A model generated the notes under the pieces. It ran no database searches. It worked only from the letters and a program-made list of their open reading frames with translations, and was not told where the DNA came from. 64,000 nucleotides of DNA from Acrocarpospora pleiomorpha (GTDB taxonomy: Bacteria; Actinomycetota; Actinomycetes; Streptosporangiales; Streptosporangiaceae): positions 71,711 through 135,710 of the forward strand of contig NZ_BLAF01000028.1 of assembly GCF_009687885.1 (NCBI RefSeq). The letters are read 5' to 3'. Shown here in pieces: positions 17,473-26,738 of this stretch. A program made the translations under genes and the position numbers. Position 1 is the first letter of the stretch. Every line of letters starts with the position of its first letter.

Positions 17473-18105
17473 GTGAGCAGTGAGTTCCGCGATTTCCGCG
17501 ACTGGATCGCCGCCTGGGTGGCCCCCCGCGACACCAGCGGCCCCAGACCCCAGGACCTGCGAGCCTCCGACGCCGACCGGGAGCGAGTGATCATGGCGCT
17601 CACCGACGCGCTCGCCGACGGCAGGCTCTCGCCCGTCGAGCACGAAGAGCGCGTCGAGGCGGCCTACCGGGCCCAGACGCTGGGCGGGCTCGCCGAGCTC
17701 ACCCGCGACCTGCTACCCCCCGAAGCCCAGCCCATCGTCATGCACGACCGCCCGGTCATGGCCTTGTTCCGCACCGAGAACCTGGGCGGACGCTGGGTCG
17801 TCCCCGCCAAGATCCCGGTCACCTCGTTCGGCGGCAAGGTCAACATCGACCTCCGCGACGCCCTCCTGCAATCTCACCGCGTGGTCGTGCAACTCGCCGT
17901 CATGGCCGGCACCGTCACCCTCCTCGTCCCCGACGGCGTCCTCGTCACCCCCGCCCCCGGCGCCCGCGTCCGCTCCTTCAAAAACGAAACCCGCCCCCCG
18001 GACTCCCCTTCCCCACCGATCATCGAACTCGCCGGTTTCGTGTACGGCGGCAAGGTCATCGCCCGCTGCCCCAAACCCCCCAAACGAGGCTTCTTCCGCC
18101 GCTGA
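17473..18105 (+). CDS. DUF1707 and LiaF-like domain protein
   Basis: A 210-residue protein of a large actinobacterial family. Residues about 27-75 form the DUF1707 (SHOCT-like) segment LRASDADRERVIMALTDALADGRL (seen in parts), followed by EHEERVEAAYRAQTLGGL. The C-terminal ~110 residues are beta-rich, like the cell-wall-active antibiotic response (LiaF) domain. No membrane helix is seen, unlike many relatives. The function is not established. The start is a GTG. Its stop lies 1 bp from the stop of convergent glpX. Confidence 0.85.
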   Translation: MSSEFRDFRDWIAAWVAPRDTSGPRPQDLRASDADRERVIMALTDALADGRLSPVEHEERVEAAYRAQTLGGLAELTRDLLPPEAQPIVMHDRPVMALFRTENLGGRWVVPAKIPVTSFGGKVNIDLRDALLQSHRVVVQLAVMAGTVTLLVPDGVLVTPAPGARVRSFKNETRPPDSPSPPIIELAGFVYGGKVIARCPKPPKRGFFRR

Positions 18106-18106
18106 T

Positions 18107-19141
18107 TCAGAGGGCGGTGTCGAAGTTGATGGCGCTGTAGGCGCCGAGCTTCCAGAGTTGGTGTTCGCTTTCGATCTTGCGGATGGTGCCGGAGCGGCCG
18201 CGCATGACGAGGGAGTGGGTGACGGCGGCGCCGCCTCGGTAGCGTACGCCGCCCATGAGTTCGCCGTCGGTGATGCCGGTCGCGGCGAAGAACACGTCGT
18301 CGGAGCGGACCAGGTCATCGGTGAGCAGGACCTGGTCGAGGTCGAGCCCGGCGTCCAGGGCGCGGCGGCGTTCGGCGTCGTCCTGGGGCCAGAGCTTGCC
18401 CTGGATGACCCCGCCCAGGCACTTCATCGCGCAGGCCGCGACCGTGCCCTCGGGGGTGCCGCCGATGCCGAGCAGCAGGTCTACGCCGGTGCCCGCGCGG
18501 GCCGCCATGATCGCCCCGGCCACGTCGCCGTCGGTGATGAACTTGATCCTGGCCCCGGTCTCCCTGATCTCCTTCACGATCTGCTCGTGCCGGGGTCGAT
18601 CCAGGATGACCACCGTCACATCCGATGGTTTGCCGCCCTTCGCCCGGGCGACCGCGCCGATGTTGTGCGCCACCGGGGCGTTGATGTCCACGGAGTCGGC
18701 CGCTTCCGGGCCGGTGACGAGTTTCTCCATGTAGAAGACGGCGGACGAGTCGTACATCGAGCCGCGCGGGCTGACGGCGATCACCGAGATGGCGTTGTTC
18801 ATGCCCAGCGCGCACAGCCGGGTGCCGTCGATCGGATCCACGGCCACATCACACTCCGGCCCGGTTCCGACTCCGACCTCCTCCCCGTTGAACAGCATGG
18901 GCGCGTTGTCCTTCTCGCCCTCGCCGATCACTACGACCCCACGCATCGACACCGTGTTGATCAGCTGGCGCATGCTGTTGACCGCCGCGCCATCGGCTCC
19001 GATCTTGTCTCCGCGCCCTACCCACCGGGCGCTGGCCATGGCCGCCGCCTCGGTAACGCGTACGAGCTCCAACGCCAGGTTCCGGTCCGGCACATGCTCC
19101 CCAGTCGCCAGCACACCGGGGACAGCCGTCTGATCAGCCAT
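18107..19141 (-). CDS. glpX: Class II fructose-1,6-bisphosphatase
   Basis: A 344-residue gluconeogenic phosphatase that removes the 1-phosphate of fructose 1,6-bisphosphate. It shows the GlpX motifs GEGEKDNAPM (73-82), VDPIDGTRL (101-109, metal-binding aspartates) and LGIGGTPEGT. Length and sequence fit actinobacterial GlpX, the main FBPase in this group. It shares the neighbourhood with fumarase and DUF4245 genes, as in M. tuberculosis Rv1098c-Rv1100. Confidence 0.96.
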   Translation of the reverse strand: MADQTAVPGVLATGEHVPDRNLALELVRVTEAAAMASARWVGRGDKIGADGAAVNSMRQLINTVSMRGVVVIGEGEKDNAPMLFNGEEVGVGTGPECDVAVDPIDGTRLCALGMNNAISVIAVSPRGSMYDSSAVFYMEKLVTGPEAADSVDINAPVAHNIGAVARAKGGKPSDVTVVILDRPRHEQIVKEIRETGARIKFITDGDVAGAIMAARAGTGVDLLLGIGGTPEGTVAACAMKCLGGVIQGKLWPQDDAERRRALDAGLDLDQVLLTDDLVRSDDVFFAATGITDGELMGGVRYRGGAAVTHSLVMRGRSGTIRKIESEHQLWKLGAYSAINFDTAL

Positions 19142-19378
19142 GATCGAACTCCTTCACATGGTGCTTCCCTACCCAGCAGCGACACATTCGATCGTAATTG
19201 CCCCCCTTCAGCCGACTACGACCGGCTTCCCCAACACGCCCACCAGGGATCAACAAGGCATGTCACCACCCTCCCGGCCTTTCCGGAGAGATAGTTGGGT
19301 CTTCCCAAAGGGCTGCGAGGGCCGACTAGAGCGAAGGTTCGGTCTCGTGGAGTGACGGCGGAGGATAATCTCGCCACC

Positions 19379-19981
19379 ATGAGCAGCGACACGAGCGCCA
19401 CCGAACGATCGGTCACCGTGCGCACGTCCGAGCGCGGCGCCGCCACCCGCGGCGCGCTTCTCGACGCCGCCAGGGAGATCTTCATCACCAGCGGCTTCGC
19501 CGACGCCGGAGTGACCGACGTGGTGCAGCGGGCCGGAGCCAGTGTCGGCAGTCTCTATCATCACTTCTCCGGCAAAGCCGACCTCTATCGGGCGCTCTTC
19601 GAAGACTTCCAAACCCGCCAGACAAACCGCACCAAACAAGCCGTCCAGCTCGCCCGGCTCTCCGGGGAATCCGACCCCATGCCGCTGTTCCTCGCCGGAG
19701 CCCGCGCCTACCTCGACGGCTGCCTGGCCGAACGCGACCTCGCCGCCCTCTTCCTCCGGGGCGACGGCCCTCCCGGCTTCGAGGTCATCATGCGCGACCG
19801 CCTCCGCCAGTGGGCCCGCCGCAACGCCACCCTCTTCGAGAACGAGGACGCCCTCGTCGTCGTCATCACCGGCGCCCTCGCCGCCGTCGTCCAGGAACTC
19901 ACCCTCTCCGACGACCTCGAAGCCGCCAGCCGGATGGCCGAAGACGCCCTCCTCATCATCAGCCGAATCCGCCCCCACTGA
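19379..19981 (+). CDS. TetR-family transcriptional regulator
   Basis: A 200-residue regulator. The DNA-binding domain (about 20-70) reads AAREIFITSGFADAGVTDVVQRAG and GSLYHHFSGKADLYRALF. The rest is the usual helical ligand domain. The ATG is preceded by GGAGG at about 14 bases. It is divergent from glpX across 237 bp and 24 bp upstream of the DUF4245 gene, which may share its transcript. The ligand is unknown. Confidence 0.92.
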   Translation: MSSDTSATERSVTVRTSERGAATRGALLDAAREIFITSGFADAGVTDVVQRAGASVGSLYHHFSGKADLYRALFEDFQTRQTNRTKQAVQLARLSGESDPMPLFLAGARAYLDGCLAERDLAALFLRGDGPPGFEVIMRDRLRQWARRNATLFENEDALVVVITGALAAVVQELTLSDDLEAASRMAEDALLIISRIRPH

Positions 19982-20005
19982 CCCCGCCCGGTAGTCTCCA
20001 TTGGC

Positions 20006-20542
20006 GTGCGCCAATTCACCCAGGGTTTCTACGGCTACGCGTTCGCATTGTTCGTCTGCCTATTGGCAGCAGGCGCGTTCCTCCTGATCACCCCGCAAAG
20101 CCGGACCCAGCACATTCCCCGGGTGGACTTCAGCATCGACACCGCGAACGCGGCCCGCCTCGCGCCTTACGCGGTCGAAGTCCCCCGCCAGGTCCCCACC
20201 GGCTGGACCCCCACCAGCTCCCGCGTGACCCAGGACAAGAACACCCTGACCTGGCGCCTCGGCTTCGCCACCGCCAACAAGATGCACGCCATGCTCGCCC
20301 AGAGCAACGAAACCCCAACCGCCGACTTCGCCGCCCGAATGGCCAACACCACCACCGTCACCGGCACCCAGCAAATAGCCGGCACCACCTGGCAACAACG
20401 CTTCCGCGCAGACAAAAACCAACGCTCCCTAATCCGAATCCTCCCCGACCACACCATCATCATCACCGGCTCCGCCGACTGGCCCGAACTAACCGCCCTA
20501 GCCACCATCCTCACCCCCGCCCCCAAACCCTCAGCCTCCTAA
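20006..20542 (+). CDS. DUF4245 membrane-anchored protein
   Basis: A 178-residue protein with one N-terminal membrane helix (YGYAFALFVCLLAAGAFLL) and an outer domain. DUF4245 proteins are found beside glpX in many actinobacteria (M. tuberculosis Rv1100). The function is unknown. The start is a GTG 24 bp after the TetR stop. Confidence 0.85.
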   Translation: MRQFTQGFYGYAFALFVCLLAAGAFLLITPQSRTQHIPRVDFSIDTANAARLAPYAVEVPRQVPTGWTPTSSRVTQDKNTLTWRLGFATANKMHAMLAQSNETPTADFAARMANTTTVTGTQQIAGTTWQQRFRADKNQRSLIRILPDHTIIITGSADWPELTALATILTPAPKPSAS

Positions 20543-20700
20543 ACACCCCTGACTCCGAGCACGCCCCGCCGGTCGGTCGCATGAGTGGCGTTGTTGCTTC
20601 GGCATTCGCAGGTGGTCATCAAGCTTCGTGCAAGCCGCGGGCTCTCCAATGAGGCCATGGAGAACATCTCTCCAGCGATCCGGCCACGGAGGAAGAGGGC

Positions 20701-20892
20701 ATGACCAACCCGGTCCGCTACATCATCGCCGGCCTCATTGTCGCGCTCATGATCGCGGCTGCCCTCGCAGGCTTCCAGGGCTTCTTGAACCCGCCCGGAA
20801 TACTTCTCGTGATCGGCATCGGAGTTTCCGGCCTCTACAAACTCTTCGAGTCACGCACGCCGCCTGACAAAGAGCCCGCCCCCGGCGAGTAA
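20701..20892 (+). CDS. Small membrane protein
   Basis: A 63-residue protein: MTNPVRYIIAGLIVALMIA opens the first of two hydrophobic segments, followed by a charged tail (PDKEPAPGE). A good ribosome site (GGAGGAAGAGGGC) stands before the ATG, which is why I accept it. The 158 bp before it and 178 bp after it show no other gene. No function is assignable. Confidence 0.6.
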   Translation: MTNPVRYIIAGLIVALMIAAALAGFQGFLNPPGILLVIGIGVSGLYKLFESRTPPDKEPAPGE

Positions 20893-21070
20893 CTCAGATC
20901 CCAGACGGCCCACCTGGCAGATAGTTCCGGTCCGGCGCAGTCTTTATCGGCCGGATGGTCCCCGAGGGCGGGAGCGCTTGCGTCTGGTGGGGCGGTCTTA
21001 AATCACCCCACAGAATGCCGCTGCCACCTCGTTGACGTGGCTGGGGGCGCTGCCGGGCTGGGGGTTTGGG

Positions 21071-21310
21071 TTAGAAGGGGGCTTCGTCGGAGTTGTTGGG
21101 GTGGGGGGTTTCTCGTTGGGCTAGGGCGGCGGCTAGTTTGGCTCGGGCTCCCTGGAGCCATTCTTCGCAGACGGCGGCCAGTTTTTCGCCGCGTTCCCAG
21201 AGTTCGATGGACTGCTCCAGGGTGAGGCCGCCGGTTTCGAGGCGGCGGACCACCTCGGTGAGTTCCTCGCGCGCCTGCTCGTACGACGGGGTCTGCTTGT
21301 CCTGGGCCAC
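21071..21310 (-). CDS. xseB: Exodeoxyribonuclease VII small subunit
   Basis: A 79-residue helical protein with the family core SYEQAREELTEVVRRLETGG and LTLEQSIELWERGE. It pairs with XseA to degrade single-stranded DNA. It follows xseA with 9 bp between and is surely cotranscribed. Confidence 0.95.
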   Translation of the reverse strand: MAQDKQTPSYEQAREELTEVVRRLETGGLTLEQSIELWERGEKLAAVCEEWLQGARAKLAAALAQRETPHPNNSDEAPF

Positions 21311-21319
21311 GGCACCACC

Positions 21320-22567
21320 CTAGGGGGCGGTCTCGGTGACGGTCACCGAGACGCGGTCGTCGGGCAGGCGGAGGGTGAGATCGTTCCCGGGGGAGAGGTC
21401 GGCGGCGCGGCGGACGACCTCGCCGGAGGGGCGTTGCACGATGGCGTAGCCGCGTTCGAGGGTGGCGGCGGGTGACAGGGCGACCAGGCGGGCTCTGAGA
21501 TGTTCCAGGCTGTCGGCCGAACGGTCCAGGGAACCGGTGAGGCAGCGGCGGGAGCGGTCGCGGAGGGCGTCCACCTGCTCGGCGCGGCGATCGAGCTCCC
21601 GCACCGGATCCGACAGGGACGGCCGTGATCGGACCGACTGGAGCCAGTGCTGCTCGCGATCCAGCCAGCCGCCGACCACCCGGCGCCCACGATCCCTGAG
21701 CTGCCGGACGAGCGTCAGCTGCTCTCCCACATCAGGGACGACCTTCTTGGCCGCGTCCGTGGGCGTCGACGCCCGCAGATCAGCCACCAGATCCAGCAGC
21801 GGACTGTCCTGCTCATGACCGATCGCGCTCACCACCGGCGTGCGGCAAGCCGCGACCGCTCGCACCAGCGACTCGTCGGAGAACGGCAGCAGATCCTCCA
21901 GCGAGCCGCCACCCCTGGTCACGATGATGACGTCGACCTCTCGATCGGCGTCCAGCTTCCGCAGCGCCTCGCTCACTTCGGCGACCGCGAACGACCCCTG
22001 AACGGCCACCGCCTCGATCTTGAACCGCACGGCCGGCCAGCGGCGGCGCGCGTTCTCCAGCACATCCCGCTCGGCCGCGGAATCCCGCCCGCAGATCAAC
22101 CCCACCGTGCCGGGCAGGAACGGCAACCGCCGTTTGCGATCGGTGTTGAACAGCCCTTCCGCGGCGAGCACCTGCCTCAACCGCTCCAACCGAGCCAGCA
22201 ACTCCCCGACCCCCACCGGCCGGATCTCCAACGCCGTGAATGCGAACGACCCCCGATTGACCCAGAAGTCGGCCTTCACATGCACAACCACCCGAGCCCC
22301 ATCGACCGGCCTCGGCAAACTCGCCTCATACACAGTCCGCGCACAAGTCACCCGCGCCGACACATTCGCCACCGGATCCCGCAAGGTCATGAACACGGTC
22401 CCGCCCCGCGCCGTCAACTCGGTGATCTGCCCCTCAACCCAGATCGTGCCCAACCGCCCAATCCACTGCGCCACCATCTGCAGCACGGACCGAACCGGCA
22501 ACGGCTCCTCCGGAGACGTCTTCGCGCCCACTACCCCTCCTGGTCCCCGCTCACGCACCGCATCCAC
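21320..22567 (-). CDS. xseA: Exodeoxyribonuclease VII large subunit
   Basis: A 415-residue catalytic subunit. The N-terminal OB fold contains WVEGQITELTARGGTVFMTLRD. The nuclease domain includes GLICGRDSAAERDVLENARRR, TRGGGSLEDLLPFSDE and SAIGHEQDSPLLD. A coiled coil follows, and the end reads GYAIVQRPSGEVVR. It functions with XseB in DNA repair. A Val start a few codons downstream (VGAKTSPEEP) is possible. Confidence 0.95.
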   Translation of the reverse strand: MDAVRERGPGGVVGAKTSPEEPLPVRSVLQMVAQWIGRLGTIWVEGQITELTARGGTVFMTLRDPVANVSARVTCARTVYEASLPRPVDGARVVVHVKADFWVNRGSFAFTALEIRPVGVGELLARLERLRQVLAAEGLFNTDRKRRLPFLPGTVGLICGRDSAAERDVLENARRRWPAVRFKIEAVAVQGSFAVAEVSEALRKLDADREVDVIIVTRGGGSLEDLLPFSDESLVRAVAACRTPVVSAIGHEQDSPLLDLVADLRASTPTDAAKKVVPDVGEQLTLVRQLRDRGRRVVGGWLDREQHWLQSVRSRPSLSDPVRELDRRAEQVDALRDRSRRCLTGSLDRSADSLEHLRARLVALSPAATLERGYAIVQRPSGEVVRRAADLSPGNDLTLRLPDDRVSVTVTETAP

Positions 22568-22683
22568 CTACGCCCGGCAGCGTAGCCACCCCCACCGACA
22601 GAACAGCCCGCCGCCCCAACTCTCCCATCGATGATCTCCCGCACCTGCACCTGTTCGGCCATGCCGAACAGGCTGACGCGAAC

Positions 22684-22714
22684 GCGCCGGCCGTGAACGG
22701 ATCACGACCGGCGC
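22684..22714 (-). terminator. Hairpin after the hydrolase gene
   Basis: GCGCCGGCCGTGA and TCACGACCGGCGC form a 13-bp stem with one mismatch and a 5-base loop, 22 bases beyond the stop of the minus-strand hydrolase. There is no T run, as is common in high-GC actinomycete terminators. Confidence 0.6.
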
Positions 22715-22735
22715 GCCGAGGACTACAGCGGGGTA

Positions 22736-23467
22736 TCAGGCCAGATGCCGGGAGAAGAACCGCAGCGAGTCGTCCGTCGCGAACCGCGGCAGATCTCCGT
22801 GCTTGCCGGGGTTGGCGTGCAGCGTCTTCTCGGCTGAACCGAAGGCATCGAACAACGCCAGACTCTGGGCCCGCGGTGCCCGCTCATCGTCCCACTGGAC
22901 CAGAAATTGCACCGGTACGGTGATCCGCGCGGCGGTCTCGGCCAGCGCGGGCGACCCGAGCAGGCCCAGCACCGCGGCGCTGACTCGGGGTTCTGCGGCG
23001 ACGAACGGCACACCGAGCCCGCAGCCCATCGACACGCCCCAATAGCCCACCGGACCGCCGCCGACATGGTCGAGTTGTTGGACCGCGGTCAGGACCGCCT
23101 GCCATTCCGCGACGACCTGCCCGGCCACGAGAGCGTGCATGGCGGCGACCAGCGCAGCCGTATCCTCTCCTGCGGCTATACGGGCCCGGTTCTCGGTTGC
23201 GATCCGGTCCAACTCCTCGTTCTTCGGCCGCTCGCCGTGGTTGGGCACGTCGACCGCGGCGACCGCGAAACCGCCCTCGGTGACGAAGCGGCGCGCGCGG
23301 GCCAGGATGCCGGGGGCCTTCTTGTGTTGCCCGCCGCCGTGCCCCATCACGATCAGGGGACGAGTGCCGAGGGCGTCTTCCGGCGTCCACAGCACACCGG
23401 GGATCTCGCCGAGGGTGAATAGCTGTTCGGTGACGCCGTCCAACGACGTCTGGGAGGTGAAGCGCAT
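22736..23467 (-). CDS. Alpha/beta hydrolase (dienelactone hydrolase-like)
   Basis: A 243-residue serine hydrolase. It shows VMGHGGGQHK (oxyanion region), the nucleophile elbow GVSMG, an acid near QWDDERAP, and the likely catalytic His in NPGKHGDLP. There is no signal peptide. The substrate is unknown. It is monocistronic, with a terminator-like hairpin downstream. Confidence 0.88.
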   Translation of the reverse strand: MRFTSQTSLDGVTEQLFTLGEIPGVLWTPEDALGTRPLIVMGHGGGQHKKAPGILARARRFVTEGGFAVAAVDVPNHGERPKNEELDRIATENRARIAAGEDTAALVAAMHALVAGQVVAEWQAVLTAVQQLDHVGGGPVGYWGVSMGCGLGVPFVAAEPRVSAAVLGLLGSPALAETAARITVPVQFLVQWDDERAPRAQSLALFDAFGSAEKTLHANPGKHGDLPRFATDDSLRFFSRHLA

Positions 23468-24158
23468 AGCGTTTCAAGCCTTTCGGGATGCCTTCTGCGG
23501 GCGCTCCCTAGACCATGCAAGGGAGGGAGCCCCGATCTGTCACAGTGTTGATCGGTCTCACCTCCTCGAGTTCGTAGCGGTGCACGGCGACGCCGAAAGT
23601 ATCACAAAGGGCATCACTCGCGTCTGAGCGAATGTTGCCTGACGCGGCACTGGTTCCAGGAACGCCTGGCCCAGCGACAGGACCCGGTTTGCCATCCGCC
23701 CCGCCCCCGTTTGGGAGGCGAAACGCACCGTTCACTAAGGCCTGCCCCGTTCTTGCTCGTTTCGTCAGATAGGTCCGTTCACGTAATCGGCGGGACAGGT
23801 CCTAGATCGCCTATCCCCACGACACTCTGGCGTTCAGCCTGCGACGGTCGTTTTAGGTGTTCACGGCGTGATGTCCCGTCCCGTTGTGCGGGAGATTCCT
23901 GTCATTTCCGCCTCCCGCGTGCGGGACTCGTGTTCGTACTGTCGTACGGGGCGTTCACCCAACGGCGTCCGTTTTCGCCGTGCGGGTGCCCGCCCCGAAA
24001 CGCTCAGTATGCCGACGCCCAGGTGATTTCAGCGTCGGCCGGTTCACGCGATTTGGCGGTGATTTCCACGAGGTGGGGCTTGGTCGAACCAGGCGACCCG
24101 CTTCACCGCCGTGGGTTCGGCCCTCGTCTCGGCGACCTGATCCTCGCCGGGCGTTGGG
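23468..24158. other. Gap of 690 bp without a confident gene
   Basis: No frame here looks convincingly coding. On the minus strand, 23508-23735 reads a 75-residue frame whose middle (SDALCDTFGVAVHRYELEEV) resembles the end of an XRE-type HTH domain, so it could be a decayed regulator; this is weak. The stretch from about 23860 to 24000 has several short CCCG..CGGG dyads. Confidence 0.35.
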
Positions 24159-24968
24159 TCAGATTCCGGATTCGAGCTTTGTCAGGCGGTTGCGGTACAT
24201 GGTGGTGACTTCGGGGCGGGCGGAGGTCGCCTCTTCGTAGGCGATCAATTGCTGGATTTCGAGGGCGGACTTTCCGCGCATGCGGGCGCGGAGGGAGGCG
24301 ATCGTCAAGTCGGCATACCCGGGGATGGGCTCAGCCGGGGCAGCCTTCTTGGCGGGCGTGACGACGGCGGTGTCCGCCTGGGGCTCGGCGACCGGCTTGG
24401 ACGCGGAGTCGAGTTCAGCGTTCGGCTTGGGCTCGGCAACCGGCTTAGGCGCGGAGTCCAGTTTGGGTTCAGCGCTCGGCCGGGGTGCGGCTTTCGGCTT
24501 GGGCTCGGCCTTGGGCTCGGGTTCGGCCTTTGGCTTGGGTGTGGAGTTCAGTTTGGGCTCAACGTTGGGCAGGGGTTCGGCTGCCGGCTTGGGCTCGGCT
24601 TTCGGTTTGGGTACGGAGTCCAGTTTGGGTTCGGCGGTCGGCTGGGGTTCGGCTGCCGGCTTGGGTGCTGGTTCGGGTTCTTGGTTGAGATCGGCGGCGG
24701 GTGCCGTTGGGCGGGGGGCGAAGATGACAGGCTCGCGGCGGGCCGGTTTCTCGGCTTCTGAAGTGGGGGATTTACCGGGCTTCTCCTCGGGGGCGCCCAG
24801 GCGTCGGATGGTGGAGCGGACGCGGTCGCCGATGAGGAGGGCGTGGCCCACGCCGCTGAGGGCGGTCTGGAGGACCGCCATCGGGAGGTCCTTGGCCTTC
24901 TCCATGATTTCGCCGCGATGGTCGTACGCGTCACGGAGAGGTTTGGTCAAAGTTCGAAGGAGAGACAT
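24159..24968 (-). CDS. Lipid droplet-associated-type protein, Lys/Pro/Glu repeats
   Basis: A 269-residue protein. The conserved head (MSLLRTLTKPLRDAYDHRG and ALLIGDRVRSTIRRLG) and tail (IPGYADLTIASLRARMRGKSA) flank about 130 residues of AEPKLDS/PKPKAEPKP repeats. Position between xseA and divergent ispH matches M. tuberculosis Rv1109c, a family labelled lipid droplet-associated in current databases; the biochemical role is not established. The start ATG has GGAG seven bases before it. The tail resembles a small helical protein-interaction module. Confidence 0.8.
   Translation of the reverse strand: MSLLRTLTKPLRDAYDHRGEIMEKAKDLPMAVLQTALSGVGHALLIGDRVRSTIRRLGAPEEKPGKSPTSEAEKPARREPVIFAPRPTAPAADLNQEPEPAPKPAAEPQPTAEPKLDSVPKPKAEPKPAAEPLPNVEPKLNSTPKPKAEPEPKAEPKPKAAPRPSAEPKLDSAPKPVAEPKPNAELDSASKPVAEPQADTAVVTPAKKAAPAEPIPGYADLTIASLRARMRGKSALEIQQLIAYEEATSARPEVTTMYRNRLTKLESGI
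24370..24690 (-). repeat. AEPKP-coding repeat tract
   Basis: About 320 bp of imperfect repeats of GGCTCGGC/TTTCGGC/CTTGGG units encode the Glu-Pro-Lys repeats of the preceding entry. Unit boundaries vary (about 27-75 bp), so slippage and length polymorphism are likely. Confidence 0.7.
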
Positions 24969-25048
24969 CGCGGCTCCTGGAAAGTGTCTTATTGGGTCAA
25001 GTCGACGTGAGGTCAGGATGCGGCTGACGCTCCACGTAGCATGAGACC

Positions 25049-26023
25049 ATGACCTCACAGACCCCCGCGAGCATTCCGGACCGTAGACGTGTGCTGGTGG
25101 CGAAGCCGCGTGGGTACTGCGCGGGGGTGGATCGTGCTGTCGAGGCGGTGGAGAAGGCCCTCGCGCAGTATGGGGCGCCAATCTACGTCCGCAAACAGAT
25201 CGTGCACAACACGCATGTGGTGAGAACCCTGGAAGGGCGTGGTGCGATCTTCGTCGATGAGACCGAGGAGGTCCCGGAAGGGGCGATCGTGGTCTTTTCC
25301 GCGCATGGGGTGGCTCCTGCCGTGCACGACGAGGCTGCCCGTCGTCGGCTGAAGACCATTGACGCCACCTGCCCGTTGGTCACCAAGGTCCACAATGAGG
25401 CCAAGAGGTTCGCCGCCCAGGACTATGACATCCTGCTGATCGGTCACGAAGGCCACGAAGAGGTCGAAGGCACCGCCGGGGAAGCACCCGATCATGTGCA
25501 ACTCGTCGATGGCCTGGATGGCGTCGGGACAGTATCCGTCCGTGACCCGCGGAAGGTCGTCTGGCTCTCGCAGACCACCCTCTCCGTCGACGAGACGACG
25601 GAGACCGTCAGCCGCCTCAAAGAGCGCTTCCCCAACCTTATCGACCCGCCCAGCGACGACATCTGCTACGCGACGTCCAACCGCCAGACCGCCGTCAAGG
25701 AGATCGCCGCCCAGTCCCAGCTGGTGCTCGTGGTCGGCTCCGAGAACTCCTCCAACTCCAAGCGCCTGGTCGAAGTGGCCCTCGACTATGGCGCCAAAGC
25801 CTCCTACCTGGTCGACGACGCCTCCCACATCGACGACACCTGGCTCGACGGCGTCACCACCATCGGCCTCACCAGCGGTGCCTCGGTCCCCGAAATCCTG
25901 GTCGACGGCGTCCTCCGCAAACTCGCCACCCACGGCTTCACCGACGTCGAAGAAGTCGAATCCGTCCAGGAACGCATGCGCTTCGCCCTCCCCCACGAAC
26001 TCCGCAAAAACCTCCGCGCCTAA
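25049..26023 (+). CDS. ispH: 4-hydroxy-3-methylbut-2-enyl diphosphate reductase
   Basis: A 324-residue iron-sulphur enzyme for the last step of the MEP isoprenoid pathway, making IPP and DMAPP. The three cluster cysteines are Cys24 (RGYCAGVDRA), Cys108 (DATCPLVTKVH) and Cys206 (ICYATSNRQ). The substrate motif SSNSKRLVE and GLTSGASVPE are present. It is divergent from the lipid-droplet protein gene across 80 bp. It is the canonical plus-strand gene in this conserved neighbourhood. Confidence 0.97.
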   Translation: MTSQTPASIPDRRRVLVAKPRGYCAGVDRAVEAVEKALAQYGAPIYVRKQIVHNTHVVRTLEGRGAIFVDETEEVPEGAIVVFSAHGVAPAVHDEAARRRLKTIDATCPLVTKVHNEAKRFAAQDYDILLIGHEGHEEVEGTAGEAPDHVQLVDGLDGVGTVSVRDPRKVVWLSQTTLSVDETTETVSRLKERFPNLIDPPSDDICYATSNRQTAVKEIAAQSQLVLVVGSENSSNSKRLVEVALDYGAKASYLVDDASHIDDTWLDGVTTIGLTSGASVPEILVDGVLRKLATHGFTDVEEVESVQERMRFALPHELRKNLRA

Positions 26024-26210
26024 CAACCCACAAGCCCGGACCCCCAGCCCAAGCCCCCAGCACCGGGTTGCTCGCCGTTATCTTGCGCCGTTTATCTGCG
26101 TGTGGAGTTCTCGCCGTACCGGTGCCAAGAGGTTGTGCCAGGGGCGAGGCCAAAGCGTTGCTGATGCCGGTTGGCTTTGGGGCGGGTTCTCGCCGGGGCG
26201 GTGCCGGAGG

Positions 26211-26678
26211 TCAGTCTTCTTTGGTGGAGCCGTAGAGGCGGGGTTCGAAATAGCCTTCGGGTTCGGCTGCGTACGTGGGGGTGGTTTCGCGGCTTTGGCG
26301 GGGTTTGGGGACGCGGTGGGCGTGGGCTAGGCGGAAGGTGCGGATGTTGGCGGGGAGGCCGCGGTACCAGGCGATGGCGAGGGTGAGGGCGGAGCCGGCG
26401 AGGAGCCAGGGGGCGGCGGCGGAGAGGATCGTGAAGAGGCCCAAGGCCATGGATTGCAGGAATTGGGTGGTGCGGAGGGCGCGGATGCTCTCGATGAAGA
26501 GGGCCGTCAGGAAAAAGATCAGGGGTGGGGTGACGACCAGGGGGAGCAGGTCGCGGGGGTTGACCAGGGTGACGGCGGCCGCGCAGCCGAGGAGGAAGAT
26601 GGGGCCGGGGGCGATGAGCTGGCCAAGGAGAGTAATCACGAACAGCAGCGTGATGGCGCCGCGCGCGGTCAACCTCAT
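26211..26678 (-). CDS. DUF6542-type membrane protein
   Basis: A 155-residue protein with about four membrane helices (ITLLFVITLLGQLIA, IFLLGCAAAVTLV, LLPLVVTPPLIFFLTALF, WLLAGSALTLAIAWY) and a charged tail. Its location between ispH and ychF matches M. tuberculosis Rv1111c. The function is unknown. Confidence 0.8.
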   Translation of the reverse strand: MRLTARGAITLLFVITLLGQLIAPGPIFLLGCAAAVTLVNPRDLLPLVVTPPLIFFLTALFIESIRALRTTQFLQSMALGLFTILSAAAPWLLAGSALTLAIAWYRGLPANIRTFRLAHAHRVPKPRQSRETTPTYAAEPEGYFEPRLYGSTKED

Positions 26679-26738
26679 TGCCGGAAACCCCCTTTCTCCA
26701 GCCCCCTAACCTACCGTTCCACAGCTCTGGAAGAGGGC

